Shown here piece after piece: positions 7,674 to 16,005 of a stretch of DNA of 64,000 nucleotides. The stretch is from Oscillibacter sp. (GTDB lineage: Bacteria; Bacillota; Clostridia; Oscillospirales; Oscillospiraceae). The stretch spans positions 13,313 to 77,312 of the forward strand of contig DPPB01000033.1 of assembly GCA_003539495.1 (NCBI GenBank), read 5' to 3'. The notes under the pieces are model-generated. The model ran no database searches, was not told the origin of the DNA, and saw only the letters and a program-made list of their open reading frames with translations. Every line of letters starts with the position of its first letter. The stretch's first letter is position 1. Both the position numbers and the translations under genes were made by a program.

Positions 7674-8542
7674 CGCTGGGTGCCCACAAAGAAGATGCCC
7701 ATGGTGTTGGGGCCGGTGTGGCTGCCGATAACGGGGCCGATGTAGTTGATATACACCGTCTTGGTGCCGAAGCGATCCTTGATCCGCTGGGCCACAGCCC
7801 GGGCGTCCAGCTCGCAATCGGCGTGGCAGATGAACATGGTCTGCTCCTCCGGACGGATGGCCAGCGCTTCGATCTTATCCAGCAGGGCATTGATGGCGGC
7901 CTTGCGGCCCCGGGCCTTGCTCACGGGCACCAGCTTACCCTCATCAGAGGTGTGCATGATGGGCTTGATAGAGAGCATAGTGCCCACCAGCGCTGTGGTG
8001 GCGCTGACCCGGCCGCCCATCTTCAGATAGTTCAGATCGTCCACGGTGAACCAGTGGCAGATGCTCAGGCGGTTCTCCTCCACCCATTTGGCAAGCTCCG
8101 CCGCCGTGAGGCCCGCCTTCTTCTGCTGGGCTGCCAAATACAGCAGCAATCCCTGGCCCAGGGAGGCGCTGAGGGAATCCACCACGTGGATATCCGCCTC
8201 CGGGAACTCCGAGCGCAGGTCGTCAGCGGCGATGACGGCGGATTGATAGGTGGTGGACAGCGCCGAGGAGAAGCACACGCAGACGATGTCCTTCCCGCTC
8301 TGCAGTACCCGGCGCATGGCATCCTGAAACTGGCCCACGTTCACTGCCGAGGTGGTGGCCAGCTTACCGGCGCGGATGCGCTTATAGAACTCCTCGTTGG
8401 AAATGGCCGTTCCCGCCAGGTCATTGGGGTAATCCTGCCCGTCCATGTGCATGGTCAGGGGCAGGACCTCCAGCTCCAGCTCACGGGCCATGTAGTCCGT
8501 CAGGTCACAGCAGCTGTCTGTCATCAAAACATAATCACGCAT
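7670..8542 (-). CDS. DegV family fatty-acid-binding protein
   Basis: A 290-residue protein of the DegV/FakB family, whose members bind a single fatty acid. In FakA/FakB systems they present it to a kinase for entry into phospholipid synthesis. The family opening is clear (YVLMTDSCCDLTDYMAREL), followed by VLPLTMHMDGQDYPND, the TTSAVNVGQF loop and the C-terminal GPVIGSHTGPNTMGIFF. The start ATG at 8542 is chosen because GGAGG is seven bases upstream; the frame is open to an ATG at 8563 that has no ribosome binding site. No FakA kinase gene is nearby, so its role is inferred from family only. It is coupled to prmA. Confidence 0.9.
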   Translation of the reverse strand: MRDYVLMTDSCCDLTDYMARELELEVLPLTMHMDGQDYPNDLAGTAISNEEFYKRIRAGKLATTSAVNVGQFQDAMRRVLQSGKDIVCVCFSSALSTTYQSAVIAADDLRSEFPEADIHVVDSLSASLGQGLLLYLAAQQKKAGLTAAELAKWVEENRLSICHWFTVDDLNYLKMGGRVSATTALVGTMLSIKPIMHTSDEGKLVPVSKARGRKAAINALLDKIEALAIRPEEQTMFICHADCELDARAVAQRIKDRFGTKTVYINYIGPVIGSHTGPNTMGIFFVGTQR

Positions 8543-8629
8543 AATATGCCCTCCTTCCGCCATTTAAGGCGTTTCAAATTTCAATTTTGTATAAAATCCG
8601 GAAAAACACCCCGGGGAGATAACACGGTT

Positions 8630-8760
8630 TTTATGGGGCCGCAGGGGGAAACGGATTGCCGCGCCAGTGACATCGGTCACTGGTTCGCAATGACTGTGTT
8701 TTTTACAAGGGGTGCCAATTCCGGGTGGACCGTCGGGCCGTCGGCCCGCAATGACACAGC
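8630..8760. repeat. Palindromic intergenic repeats (ATTGCG family)
   Basis: Two units of the family whose ends are GGATTGCC and GCAATGAC (the reverse of GTCATTGC and GGCAATCC), each enclosing a variable hairpin such as CCAGTGAC with GTCACTGG. They fill the gap between mnmE and degV. Confidence 0.75.
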
Positions 8761-10128
8761 TTACTTCCCCACGCAAAAGCGGGAAAAGATAGTGGCCACC
8801 AAATCCTCCCGGATGCTCTTGCCCGTCAGCTCACCCAGAGCCGCCAGGGCCTCCTCGGCGTCGGTGAGGATCGCATCCGGCGTCAGGGCCGCCGACAGCG
8901 CCTCCTGTGCCCGGTCCACCGCCGCCAGGGCCCGGCCCACAGCCTCCGCCTGGCGGGTGTTGGTCAGCAATGCGCCATCAATGCGAACCGCCTGCGGGTA
9001 GAGGGCCTGCACCAGGCGGCCGATCTGCTCCACCCCTTCCCCTGTCCGGGCGCAGACAGAGCACACGCCGTCAAACCGATCCGCCAGGCCGGCCAGCTCC
9101 GCCTGCCGGGGCAGGTCGCTCTTATTCACCAGCAGCAGGCTGTGCTCCGCCTGCTGCGCCAAAGCGAAAATACGCTCCTCCGTCCCGGTCAGGGGGACGG
9201 ATCCGTCCAGCACCACCAAAGAGAGGCTCGCCCGCTCCGCCGCGGCCACAGCCCGGTCCACGCCGATCTTCTCCACACTGTCCCGGGCATCCCGGATACC
9301 CGCCGTGTCACACAGCCGCAGCATCTGACCGCCCAGGCGGACCTTTTCCTCCACCGTATCCCGGGTGGTGCCCGCCACCTCGGTGACGATGGCCCGGTCA
9401 TAGCCCAGCAGGGCGTTGAGCAGAGACGATTTGCCCGCATTGGGCAGGCCCAGCAGCACCGTGGGGATACCCTCCCGCAGGATACGCCCCCGGCGGAAGG
9501 TGTCCAGCAGCCGCTGCAGCTGCCGGCGACAGCGGGACAGGGTATCGGCAATCTCCCGCTGCTCCAGGGGCTCGATATCCTCGTCGGGATAGTCCACCGC
9601 CGCATAGAAGCGGGCGGTGACGTCCATAAGCCCGTCATACACCTGCTCCACACCCCGGCTTATACTGCCCGAGAGCTGCAGGGCGGCGTTTTGGGCGCAC
9701 TCGGCCGTCTCGGCATCGATGAGATCCGCCACGGCCTCCGCCTGGATGAGATCCATCCGCCCGCTGAGAAAGGCCCGCCGGGTAAATTCACCCCCCTTGG
9801 CCTGCCGGGCGCCGAATGTGAAGGCGCTGCGCAGCACCTCCTCCAGCACCACTGCAGACCCGTGGCAGTGCAGCTCCGCCGACCACTCGCCGGTATAGCT
9901 GCTCTCCGGGGCGAAAATAACGCACAGGCCGTCGTCAATGACCGCTCCCTCCGCCGTGCGCATGTGCCCGTACACCATCCGGCGGTGGGGCAGTGCGGCG
10001 GCGCTCTTTCCGCTGCAGGCGGCAAATACGCCGTCCACCACGGCCAGAGTCTCCGGCCCGGATATGCGCACGATGCCGATGGCCGCAGGGGCCCGGGCGG
10101 TGGCAATGGCGGCTATGGTATCGGTCAT
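8761..10128 (-). CDS. mnmE: tRNA modification GTPase MnmE
   Basis: With MnmG it installs the cmnm5 or nm5 group on the wobble uridine of certain tRNAs; 455 residues, the normal length. It opens with MTDTIAAIATARAPAAIGIVRISGP (the folate-binding TrmE-N domain). The G domain has GLPNAGKSS (G1), DTAGIRD (G3) and NKSDLP (G4). It ends in FCVGK, the essential C-terminal CxGK motif. ATG 10128 is chosen over ATG 10137 because AAGGAG is ten bases from the former and touches the latter. In most Firmicutes mnmE follows jag next to the origin. Here it stands alone about 40 kb from jag, and mnmG is not in the window. Confidence 0.95.
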   Translation of the reverse strand: MTDTIAAIATARAPAAIGIVRISGPETLAVVDGVFAACSGKSAAALPHRRMVYGHMRTAEGAVIDDGLCVIFAPESSYTGEWSAELHCHGSAVVLEEVLRSAFTFGARQAKGGEFTRRAFLSGRMDLIQAEAVADLIDAETAECAQNAALQLSGSISRGVEQVYDGLMDVTARFYAAVDYPDEDIEPLEQREIADTLSRCRRQLQRLLDTFRRGRILREGIPTVLLGLPNAGKSSLLNALLGYDRAIVTEVAGTTRDTVEEKVRLGGQMLRLCDTAGIRDARDSVEKIGVDRAVAAAERASLSLVVLDGSVPLTGTEERIFALAQQAEHSLLLVNKSDLPRQAELAGLADRFDGVCSVCARTGEGVEQIGRLVQALYPQAVRIDGALLTNTRQAEAVGRALAAVDRAQEALSAALTPDAILTDAEEALAALGELTGKSIREDLVATIFSRFCVGK

Positions 10129-10200
10129 GGCTTTCATGCTCCTTAACATAACTGGCGAAAAATCCTGCGGAATTTTCTGCCAAAGAGATTGGCAAAATCT

Positions 10201-10229
10201 ATTATAGCATATTAGATAGCCCGTGTATA
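10201..10229 (-). promoter_or_regulatory. Promoter of mnmE
   Basis: Minus strand: TATACA (10229-10224), 17-bp spacer, TATAAT (10206-10201) with an extended TG motif (TGC) before the -10 box. Confidence 0.7.
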
Positions 10230-10231
10230 GG

Positions 10232-10256
10232 AAAAAATGCGCCCGCAGGCGCATTT
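10232..10256 (-). terminator. Terminator of the dnaD-dnaI operon
   Basis: Minus strand: AATGCGCC, TGCG loop, GGCGCATT, followed by TTTTCC. It starts 10 bases past the dnaI stop. Confidence 0.85.
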
Positions 10257-10266
10257 TCACGGATCC

Positions 10267-11259
10267 TTACTGCATCATCCGCTTGAGTCTGCGGATATCC
10301 TCCCCCGCGAAGGGCAGCACCGTATACTCCCCCTGCAGCCGGGACCAGATGGCCGCGCCATAGCGGCTCTCGATCTGCGCGGGGGTGAGGTTGGTGCTGA
10401 TGATGGTGCTCTTTCCGGCCAGGAGACGGCCGTTCACCAGCTGGTACAGGGCGCTCTGGACGAAGCCCGTGGCCATCTCAGTGCCCAAATCATCCAGAAT
10501 CAGCAGGTCGCAGCTCTCAAACCGGCGCACGTCCACGGCGGCGTCCGGCTCCTCATCGGCGCGGAATTTCGCCGCCTCACACCGGGCAAACACATGGACC
10601 GCCGTGTCATACACCACGGAAAAGCCGTCCTCGCTGACGACTCTTGCAATGCAGGCGGAGAGGAAGGTCTTTCCCAGGCCCGGAGCACCGTCCAGCAGCA
10701 GGTTGGCCGGTTTTTTCCCAAACTCGGCGGCATAGCGCTGGCAGGTGGCCAAATTCCGCTCCATCAGCTGCCGGGGGCTGCGCCCGGACTCCCCGGGCTG
10801 GGTGTCGTACCACTCCAGGCCGAAGGTATCAAAGCTCTGGCTGCCCACGTCCAGCAGGCTGCTCAGGCTACGAATCTGCTCCTGGGCATAGTATTTCTGC
10901 AGGCAGGCGCATATCCTGCCGCCGCAATAGCCCGTGTCGCCGCAGAGGACACACCGGGGCTTATCCACCAGGGCGTCGGCGGGATAGCCGTGGGCGGTGA
11001 GCAGCTGCGCACGCTCCTGCTGCAGGGACAGATTCTCCGCCCGGAGCCGCTGGATCGCCGGGACCGGGTCCTCCCCCCGGCGCAGGGCCTGGGCCATGAT
11101 GCGCCCCATGGTGCCCCGGAGCTGCTGCTCGATCTCCTCCAGGCGGGGAACCTCCCGATAAATGCGCTGCCGCCGGGCCGCCGCCTGAGACGCCCGGCGC
11201 TGCTTGTCCTCCTCGAACCGCTGCAGCGCCTCCCGCATCACCTTGCCGTCATATGCCAT
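10267..11259 (-). CDS. dnaI: DnaI/DnaC-type helicase loader ATPase
   Basis: AAA+ ATPase expected to load the replicative helicase during primosome assembly; 330 residues. The N-terminal third is a charged helical region. A zinc-binding cluster CVLCGDTGYCGGRICAC follows (around residues 103-119), then the AAA+ core with Walker A LLLDGAPGLGKT, Walker B DLLILDDLG and the sensor STNL. The cysteine cluster plus AAA+ core matches DnaI-type loaders rather than IstB transposition helpers. The gene follows a DnaD-domain gene by 12 bases, the usual clostridial pairing. The symbol is assigned by architecture and context. Confidence 0.85.
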   Translation of the reverse strand: MAYDGKVMREALQRFEEDKQRRASQAAARRQRIYREVPRLEEIEQQLRGTMGRIMAQALRRGEDPVPAIQRLRAENLSLQQERAQLLTAHGYPADALVDKPRCVLCGDTGYCGGRICACLQKYYAQEQIRSLSSLLDVGSQSFDTFGLEWYDTQPGESGRSPRQLMERNLATCQRYAAEFGKKPANLLLDGAPGLGKTFLSACIARVVSEDGFSVVYDTAVHVFARCEAAKFRADEEPDAAVDVRRFESCDLLILDDLGTEMATGFVQSALYQLVNGRLLAGKSTIISTNLTPAQIESRYGAAIWSRLQGEYTVLPFAGEDIRRLKRMMQ

Positions 11260-11271
11260 GTTCCTGCCCCC

Positions 11272-12156
11272 TTACCATTTCATAAACTCCTCCAAGGAGC
11301 GGTCCTTTTTCTCCGCGGGCTTCGGCTTGTGATCCTCCTGCACCTCCCGAAGCGTCCGCAGGCCCTCCTTATCCCAGCGGCGCAGGATGCCGTTTAAGTA
11401 CCGCCAATCCATGCCCTGCTTTTTCAGCACCGTCTTTTCATAGGCCAGGGCCACCATCTCCGGCGAAAAGCCCCAGTCCATCCACTGGGCGATATACTTC
11501 TCCTCCGCCTCCACCGGGCGGCGGTCACCCATGTGCAGGGCCGCCATGTACTGCACCGATTGTTCTCGCCGCCGGGCCACGGTGCGCAGATATCGGGCGG
11601 CGGATTCCTGGTCGAACAGGCCCCGCTTGGCCCAGTAGTACCCTTCCTTTTCAATGGCGCCCACCGTGGGCCGGCGCCCCGGACCGAACCGCCGCTCCTG
11701 CTCCTCCACACAGTGGCGCACCAGCAGGAAAATCACATCTGCCGGCAGCCCCACCTCGTGGCGCAGATTGGCCAGGCGCTTGAGGTCCATGGTGGTGAGC
11801 TTCTTGCCAAGAGAGCGCTCCGTCTCCCCCACCAGCATCTCAAACTCCGGGTCCCGCAGCAGCTGCATCAGGTCTGTGGCGGTATACTCCGCCGGGCGCT
11901 GCTCCGGCTCCGGCAGGGGCAGGCCATGGGCCTGGATGAGGCCCATTTTCTCCAGCTTGGTCTGGGCCCCCTGGAGCCGCAGGGCGCTCATAGACAGCTT
12001 TTCCATCAGCTGCTCCGCCGTCACCGCGTCCTCGGCCCGCATGAGGTACAGATACAGCAGCGCCGCATCCCCATCCGCCGCAGCCAGGAGCTGATCCACC
12101 TGCCGCGCCGGGAGCGCCAGGGTCTTTTCCCGGTCCCGGATGATATAGCCTGCCAT
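11272..12156 (-). CDS. DnaD domain protein (primosome component)
   Basis: A 294-residue protein with a DnaD/DnaB-like layout: an N-terminal winged-helix region (LMEKLSMSALRLQGAQTKLEKMGLI, residues about 50-75) and C-terminal DnaD domains containing LRDPEFEMLVGETERSLGKKL and a second helical repeat ending in WDKEGLRTLREVQ. In B. subtilis such proteins remodel origin DNA and recruit the DnaI-helicase complex. ATG 12156 is supported by GGGGGAGAG upstream. The frame reads back to 12267 through a repeated leader element and lacks a better start. It is co-transcribed with dnaI. Whether it equals DnaD or DnaB of B. subtilis cannot be decided. Confidence 0.85.
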   Translation of the reverse strand: MAGYIIRDREKTLALPARQVDQLLAAADGDAALLYLYLMRAEDAVTAEQLMEKLSMSALRLQGAQTKLEKMGLIQAHGLPLPEPEQRPAEYTATDLMQLLRDPEFEMLVGETERSLGKKLTTMDLKRLANLRHEVGLPADVIFLLVRHCVEEQERRFGPGRRPTVGAIEKEGYYWAKRGLFDQESAARYLRTVARRREQSVQYMAALHMGDRRPVEAEEKYIAQWMDWGFSPEMVALAYEKTVLKKQGMDWRYLNGILRRWDKEGLRTLREVQEDHKPKPAEKKDRSLEEFMKW

Positions 12157-12217
12157 AGTCTCTCCCCCTTCATTACTGACGAAAAAGCTCCGTTTTTTCC
12201 GCCAAAAAGATTTGAAT

Positions 12218-12264
12218 TTTTCGCGTCTGCGGACGCGAACTCTGTGAGGCTTTTTTAGTCTGCA
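12218..12264. repeat. GTCTGCGGACGC repeat, copy 1
   Basis: Hairpin CGCGTC-TGCG-GACGCG followed by AACTCTGTGAGGCTTTTTT. In minus orientation it lies in the leader of dnaD. Other members are at 21296-21328, 26448-26477 and (reversed, with a changed stem) 55145-55185. Confidence 0.75.
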
Positions 12265-12359
12265 CAATAATGCAGATTACATTTTACACGAAAACCCCCT
12301 TTTCGTAAAGCCGCCGGAACACTTTAATTTGTTAATTTTTTGTTTTCCGACAGAAAAGA

Positions 12360-12388
12360 CTTTCCCCGGCGGGAAAATGTGCTATAAT
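12360..12388 (+). promoter_or_regulatory. Likely promoter of zapA
   Basis: A perfect -10 TATAAT (12383-12388) with TG two bases ahead (TGTGC). The -35 region is weak (CTTTCC at 12360). The extended -10 motif probably compensates. Confidence 0.55.
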
Positions 12389-12442
12389 AAGGTGATTTAG
12401 TATGGAGTATTATCCGTTTTTCAGCGGGGACAGGAGGCAGCT

Positions 12443-12760
12443 ATGGCAAATCGCGTCACAGTGAACATCTGCGGGGAGGACTACACCCTGGTAGCCGAGG
12501 AGAACACCGCCTACATGGAGCAGGTGGCCGCTCTGGTGGACAAGAAGATGGGCGAGGTCATCGCCGGGGCCAAGGTAGGCCGCAGCGATGCCGCCGTCCT
12601 GGCTGCCGTGAACCTGGCGGACGAGCTGCTCAAGAGCGAGCAGGCGGCGGAGAATCTGCGCCGCCAGGTGAAGGGATATCTGGACGAGGCCGCCCAGGCC
12701 AGGGGCGAGATCTCCGACCTGAAGCGCCAGCTCTTTAAGGCCCAGCAGGGCAAGAAGTGA
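12443..12760 (+). CDS. zapA: Cell division protein ZapA
   Basis: Small cytoplasmic protein that cross-links FtsZ filaments at the division ring; 105 residues. It opens MANRVTVNICGEDYTLVAEEN, the ZapA beta-sheet region, continues with YMEQVAALVDKKM, and ends in a long coiled coil (about residues 45-102: AAVLAAVNLADELLKSEQAAENLRRQ and onward). The start ATG at 12443 is preceded by GGACAGGAGGCAGCT. Its stop overlaps a GTG and lies just before the U32 peptidase start, so the pair is probably one operon, a frequent clostridial arrangement. Confidence 0.93.
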   Translation: MANRVTVNICGEDYTLVAEENTAYMEQVAALVDKKMGEVIAGAKVGRSDAAVLAAVNLADELLKSEQAAENLRRQVKGYLDEAAQARGEISDLKRQLFKAQQGKK

Positions 12761-12765
12761 GGACT

Positions 12766-14829
12766 ATGGAGCTGCTCTCCCCCGCCGGGTCCTATGAGGC
12801 CCTGCTGGCCGCCGTGCAAAACGGGGCCGACGCTGTATACATGGGCCTGGGCGGCTTTAACGCCCGCCGCAGCGCCCGAAATTTTACGGACGAGGACTTC
12901 GCCCGGGCCGTGGACTACTGTCACGAGCGCGGAGTGAAGGTCTATCTCACCCTGAACACCCTGCTCACCGACCGGGAGCTGCCCGAGGCGGCGGAGGTCC
13001 TGAAAAAAGCATCCGCCTGGGGCGTGGACGCGGTGCTGGTGCAGGATTGGGGCCTGTGGCAGCTGGCAAGGCTGGTGGCCCCGGATCAGCCCCTCCACGC
13101 CAGCACGCAGATGAGCCTGCACACCCTGTCCGGGGCGCGGCTGGCGGCGGAGCTGGGCGTGGAGCGGGTGGTGCTGGCCCGGGAGCTGTCCGCCCAGGAT
13201 GTGGAAACCATCTGCCGTGGCTGCGGAGCGGAGGTAGAGGTGTTCGGCCATGGGGCCCTGTGCATGTGCTACTCCGGCCAGTGCGCCATGAGCGCCATGA
13301 TCGGCGGACGCAGCGGCAACCGGGGCACCTGCGCCCAGCCCTGCCGCCTGCCCTACACCGTGGGCGAAAAGACCGGGTACCTATTGAGTCTGAAGGACAA
13401 CAACCTTTCGCCCTATCTCCGACAGATGGAGGAGATGGGTGTTTCCTGCGTGAAGCTGGAGGGCCGCATGAAGCGGCCGGAGTATGTGGCGGCGGTGACG
13501 GGCATTTATCGGCGGCTGCTGGATGAGAAGCGCCCCCCCTCCCCCACTGAGCAGGCCCAGCTGGAGCGGGCCTTTTCCCGCAGCGGCTTTACGGACGGAT
13601 ACTGGACAGGCCGGCGGGGCGCGAAGATGTTCGGCATGCGGCCGGAGAGCGCCCGGTGGCCCGAGGATTGGTTTGCCCAGGTACGCAGGACCTATGAGGG
13701 CGGCGCAGAAAACCGCCCCGTGGCCGTGGACTTTACCTGCCGGATTGCAGCAGGCGAGGAGGCTGCCCTCACGGCGGCTCTCCCGGACGGGCGCAGCGTG
13801 ACCGTGACCGGCCCCGTGCCGGAGGCGGCCCGAAGCCGCTCCCTGACGGAGGAGGAGCTGCGCACCCGGCTGCAAAAGACAGGGGGCACGGTGTTTGCCT
13901 GCCGAAAAACAGACATTTCCCTGGAGGACGGGCTGATGCTCTCCGCCGGGAGCATCAACGCCCTGCGCCGGGACGCTCTGGCGGGGCTCCGGGTACTGCT
14001 GACCTCGATGCCCCAGCGGCGCACCTTTGATACTCCGGCCCTGCCGGCGGCTCCGGCGGCCTATACAGGCGCACCGAAGCTGACAGCCAGCGTCACCTAT
14101 GCCCACCAGCTCACGGCAGCGCTGGCCCGGGGCGTGGAATACCTCTATCTGCCCCTTGCCCTATTGGGCGAAATTGACCTGGACGAATACGCCGGGTATA
14201 CGAAGCTGTGCGCCGTTCTGCCGCGGATCCTCCGCACGGAGGACGAGGGAAAATTCCGGGAGGTTTTGCAGGAGCATCCCCAGCTGACCGCCGTGGCGGT
14301 GAGCAACCTGGGCCATCTGCCCATTGTGGACGGCTTAGGCCTGGAGGTCCGGGGCGATCTGGGCCTGAACGTGTTTAATAGCCGAGCGCTGCTGCTAATG
14401 CAGGAGCTGGGGCTGGCGAGCGTCACCGTCTCCGCTGAGCTGCGGCACCAGCAGGTGCGTGATCTGCGCAAATACATCCCCTGTGAGGCGGTGGTCTACG
14501 GCCGCCTGCCGCTGATGGTCACGGAAAACTGCCCCCTGCGGTGCAGCGGACAGTGCAGCGCCGGAAACGGCGGTGTGCTGACGGACCGGACCGGAGCCCG
14601 GTTCCCGGTGCTGTGCGGACACGGCTGCCGGCCGGAGATACAAAACAGCAGGCCCCTGTACCTGGCGGATAAGCCCGAATGGAAAAAGTGCGGATTGCGC
14701 TGGGCAAGGCTGCGCCTGACCACAGAGACGGCGGAGGAGGCTTTGGACATCCTGCAGCGGTATCAGGGATCGGACTTCCCCGCCCCCGCAGGCTTTACAA
14801 GAGGTCTATTCTATCGCGGTGTTGAGTAA
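12766..14829 (+). CDS. Peptidase U32 family protein (collagenase-like/RlhA-like)
   Basis: A 687-residue U32 family protein. The family signature region is complete: FGHGALCMCYSGQCAMSAMIGGRSGNRGTCAQPCRLPY around residues 162-199, with cysteines expected to hold an iron-sulfur cluster, followed by SLKDNNLSPY and CVKLEGRMKRPEYVA. Members have been linked to collagen degradation and, for RlhA/YegQ-like proteins, to hydroxylation of 23S rRNA or tRNA. The long form with extra C-terminal domains here resembles RlhA. ATG 12766 is preferred because GTGAGG is close upstream; a GTG at 12757 overlapping the zapA stop is possible. Substrate unproven. Confidence 0.85.
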   Translation: MELLSPAGSYEALLAAVQNGADAVYMGLGGFNARRSARNFTDEDFARAVDYCHERGVKVYLTLNTLLTDRELPEAAEVLKKASAWGVDAVLVQDWGLWQLARLVAPDQPLHASTQMSLHTLSGARLAAELGVERVVLARELSAQDVETICRGCGAEVEVFGHGALCMCYSGQCAMSAMIGGRSGNRGTCAQPCRLPYTVGEKTGYLLSLKDNNLSPYLRQMEEMGVSCVKLEGRMKRPEYVAAVTGIYRRLLDEKRPPSPTEQAQLERAFSRSGFTDGYWTGRRGAKMFGMRPESARWPEDWFAQVRRTYEGGAENRPVAVDFTCRIAAGEEAALTAALPDGRSVTVTGPVPEAARSRSLTEEELRTRLQKTGGTVFACRKTDISLEDGLMLSAGSINALRRDALAGLRVLLTSMPQRRTFDTPALPAAPAAYTGAPKLTASVTYAHQLTAALARGVEYLYLPLALLGEIDLDEYAGYTKLCAVLPRILRTEDEGKFREVLQEHPQLTAVAVSNLGHLPIVDGLGLEVRGDLGLNVFNSRALLLMQELGLASVTVSAELRHQQVRDLRKYIPCEAVVYGRLPLMVTENCPLRCSGQCSAGNGGVLTDRTGARFPVLCGHGCRPEIQNSRPLYLADKPEWKKCGLRWARLRLTTETAEEALDILQRYQGSDFPAPAGFTRGLFYRGVE

Positions 14830-14966
14830 CACCTGTTGAAAATTTCTTTGAATTTTTCGGTAATAGACTTGCAGCCTGCAGTCGGCAAGCTCTGCAAAGC
14901 TTTACTCTTTGTATTTATACCGTGAAATATCACTATTTGTATTTATCTTTTGAGAGGTTACACCCC

Positions 14967-15416
14967 ATGGAGCTAAAATTCAAAGCTATACATCCTAAGA
15001 TCGGGCGAGAAATCCCCCTGCCGCAGTTTGCCACCCCGGGGTCCGCTGCCATGGACCTGCGGGCATGCCTGGACGGACCTGTGACCCTGCAGGCCGGGGC
15101 CCGGGCGGTGATCCCCACGGGCCTGGCTATGGCGCTGCCATCGGCGGATTATGTGGCCCTGGTGTTCGCCCGGAGCGGGCTGGGCATCAAGAAGGGCGTG
15201 TGCCTTTCTAACGGTGTGGGGGTCATCGACAGCGACTATCGGGGCGAAATTGCCGTGGGCCTGGTGAATCTGTCCGGCAAGGACTACACCGTCCAGCCCG
15301 GGGACCGCATCGCCCAGCTGATGGTGGTACCGGTGGTGCAGCCCACTGTCACGCTGGCAGATGAGCTGGACGAGACGGACCGGGGCTCAGGCGGCCTCGG
15401 CTCCACAGGGAGGTAA
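14967..15416 (+). CDS. dut: dUTP diphosphatase
   Basis: Hydrolyses dUTP to dUMP and pyrophosphate, keeping uracil out of DNA and supplying the thymidylate precursor; trimeric class, 149 residues. All five motifs are present in order: GSAAMDLRA, ARSGLGIKKGV, GVGVIDSDYRGEI (with the catalytic Asp), PGDRIAQL and the C-terminal RGSGGLGSTG that closes over the site. ATG 14967 is chosen because GAGAGG lies nine bases upstream and the protein then begins at the usual position; an in-frame ATG at 14922 has no such site. The maf start follows the stop by six bases, so dut heads a dut-maf-mreCD-PBP2 string. Confidence 0.95.
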   Translation: MELKFKAIHPKIGREIPLPQFATPGSAAMDLRACLDGPVTLQAGARAVIPTGLAMALPSADYVALVFARSGLGIKKGVCLSNGVGVIDSDYRGEIAVGLVNLSGKDYTVQPGDRIAQLMVVPVVQPTVTLADELDETDRGSGGLGSTGR

Positions 15417-15422
15417 TGGAAC

Positions 15423-16001
15423 ATGGCGAAAATCGTGTTGGCCTCCGGCTCGCCCCGGCGGCAGGAGCTGCTGCGGCGCATGGGCATCACGGAGTTTGAC
15501 ATTCGGGTGCCGGAGGTGGAGGAATACTATCCGGATCATCTATCTCCGGAGGAGATCGTGAAGTTCATCTCCCGGGAGAAATCTGATGCCGCGGCGCGGC
15601 TGTGTGGGGGCGACGAGATCGTCATCACCGCGGACACCATGGTATTCCTGGGCGAGCGGCGCCTGGGTAAGCCCCGGGACGAGGCCCAGGCCCTGGAGAT
15701 GCTTACGGCCCTGGCGGGACGAAAGCACACGGTGTGTACCGGCGTGACCGTGCGCCGGGGAGCGAAAATCTGCACCGCCGCCCAGCACACGGATGTGTAC
15801 TTCCGCCCGGCCACGGAGCGGGAGCTGCGCGCCTACATCCGCACCGGCGAGCCCATGGACAAGGCCGGCGCCTACGGCGTGCAGGGCAAGGGCGCGCTGC
15901 TGGTGGAGCGCATTGACGGTGACTTTTTCAACGTCATGGGCCTGCCGGTTGGGCTGCTGGCCCGGCTGCTGAAGGGCTTTGGCATTGATCTGATGGAGTA
16001 A
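15423..16001 (+). CDS. maf: Maf-like nucleoside triphosphate pyrophosphatase
   Basis: House-cleaning enzyme that hydrolyses dTTP/UTP or modified nucleotides and has been linked to septum formation; 192 residues. The N-terminal ASGSPRRQELLRRMG is the phosphate-binding signature. ADTMVFLGERRLGKP and DKAGAYGVQGKGALLVERIDGDFFNVMGLPV are the remaining conserved blocks. The ribosome binding site GGGAGG overlaps the dut stop. Its place directly ahead of mreC is the common order in many Firmicutes. Confidence 0.94.
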   Translation: MAKIVLASGSPRRQELLRRMGITEFDIRVPEVEEYYPDHLSPEEIVKFISREKSDAAARLCGGDEIVITADTMVFLGERRLGKPRDEAQALEMLTALAGRKHTVCTGVTVRRGAKICTAAQHTDVYFRPATERELRAYIRTGEPMDKAGAYGVQGKGALLVERIDGDFFNVMGLPVGLLARLLKGFGIDLME

Positions 16002-16005
16002 TACT

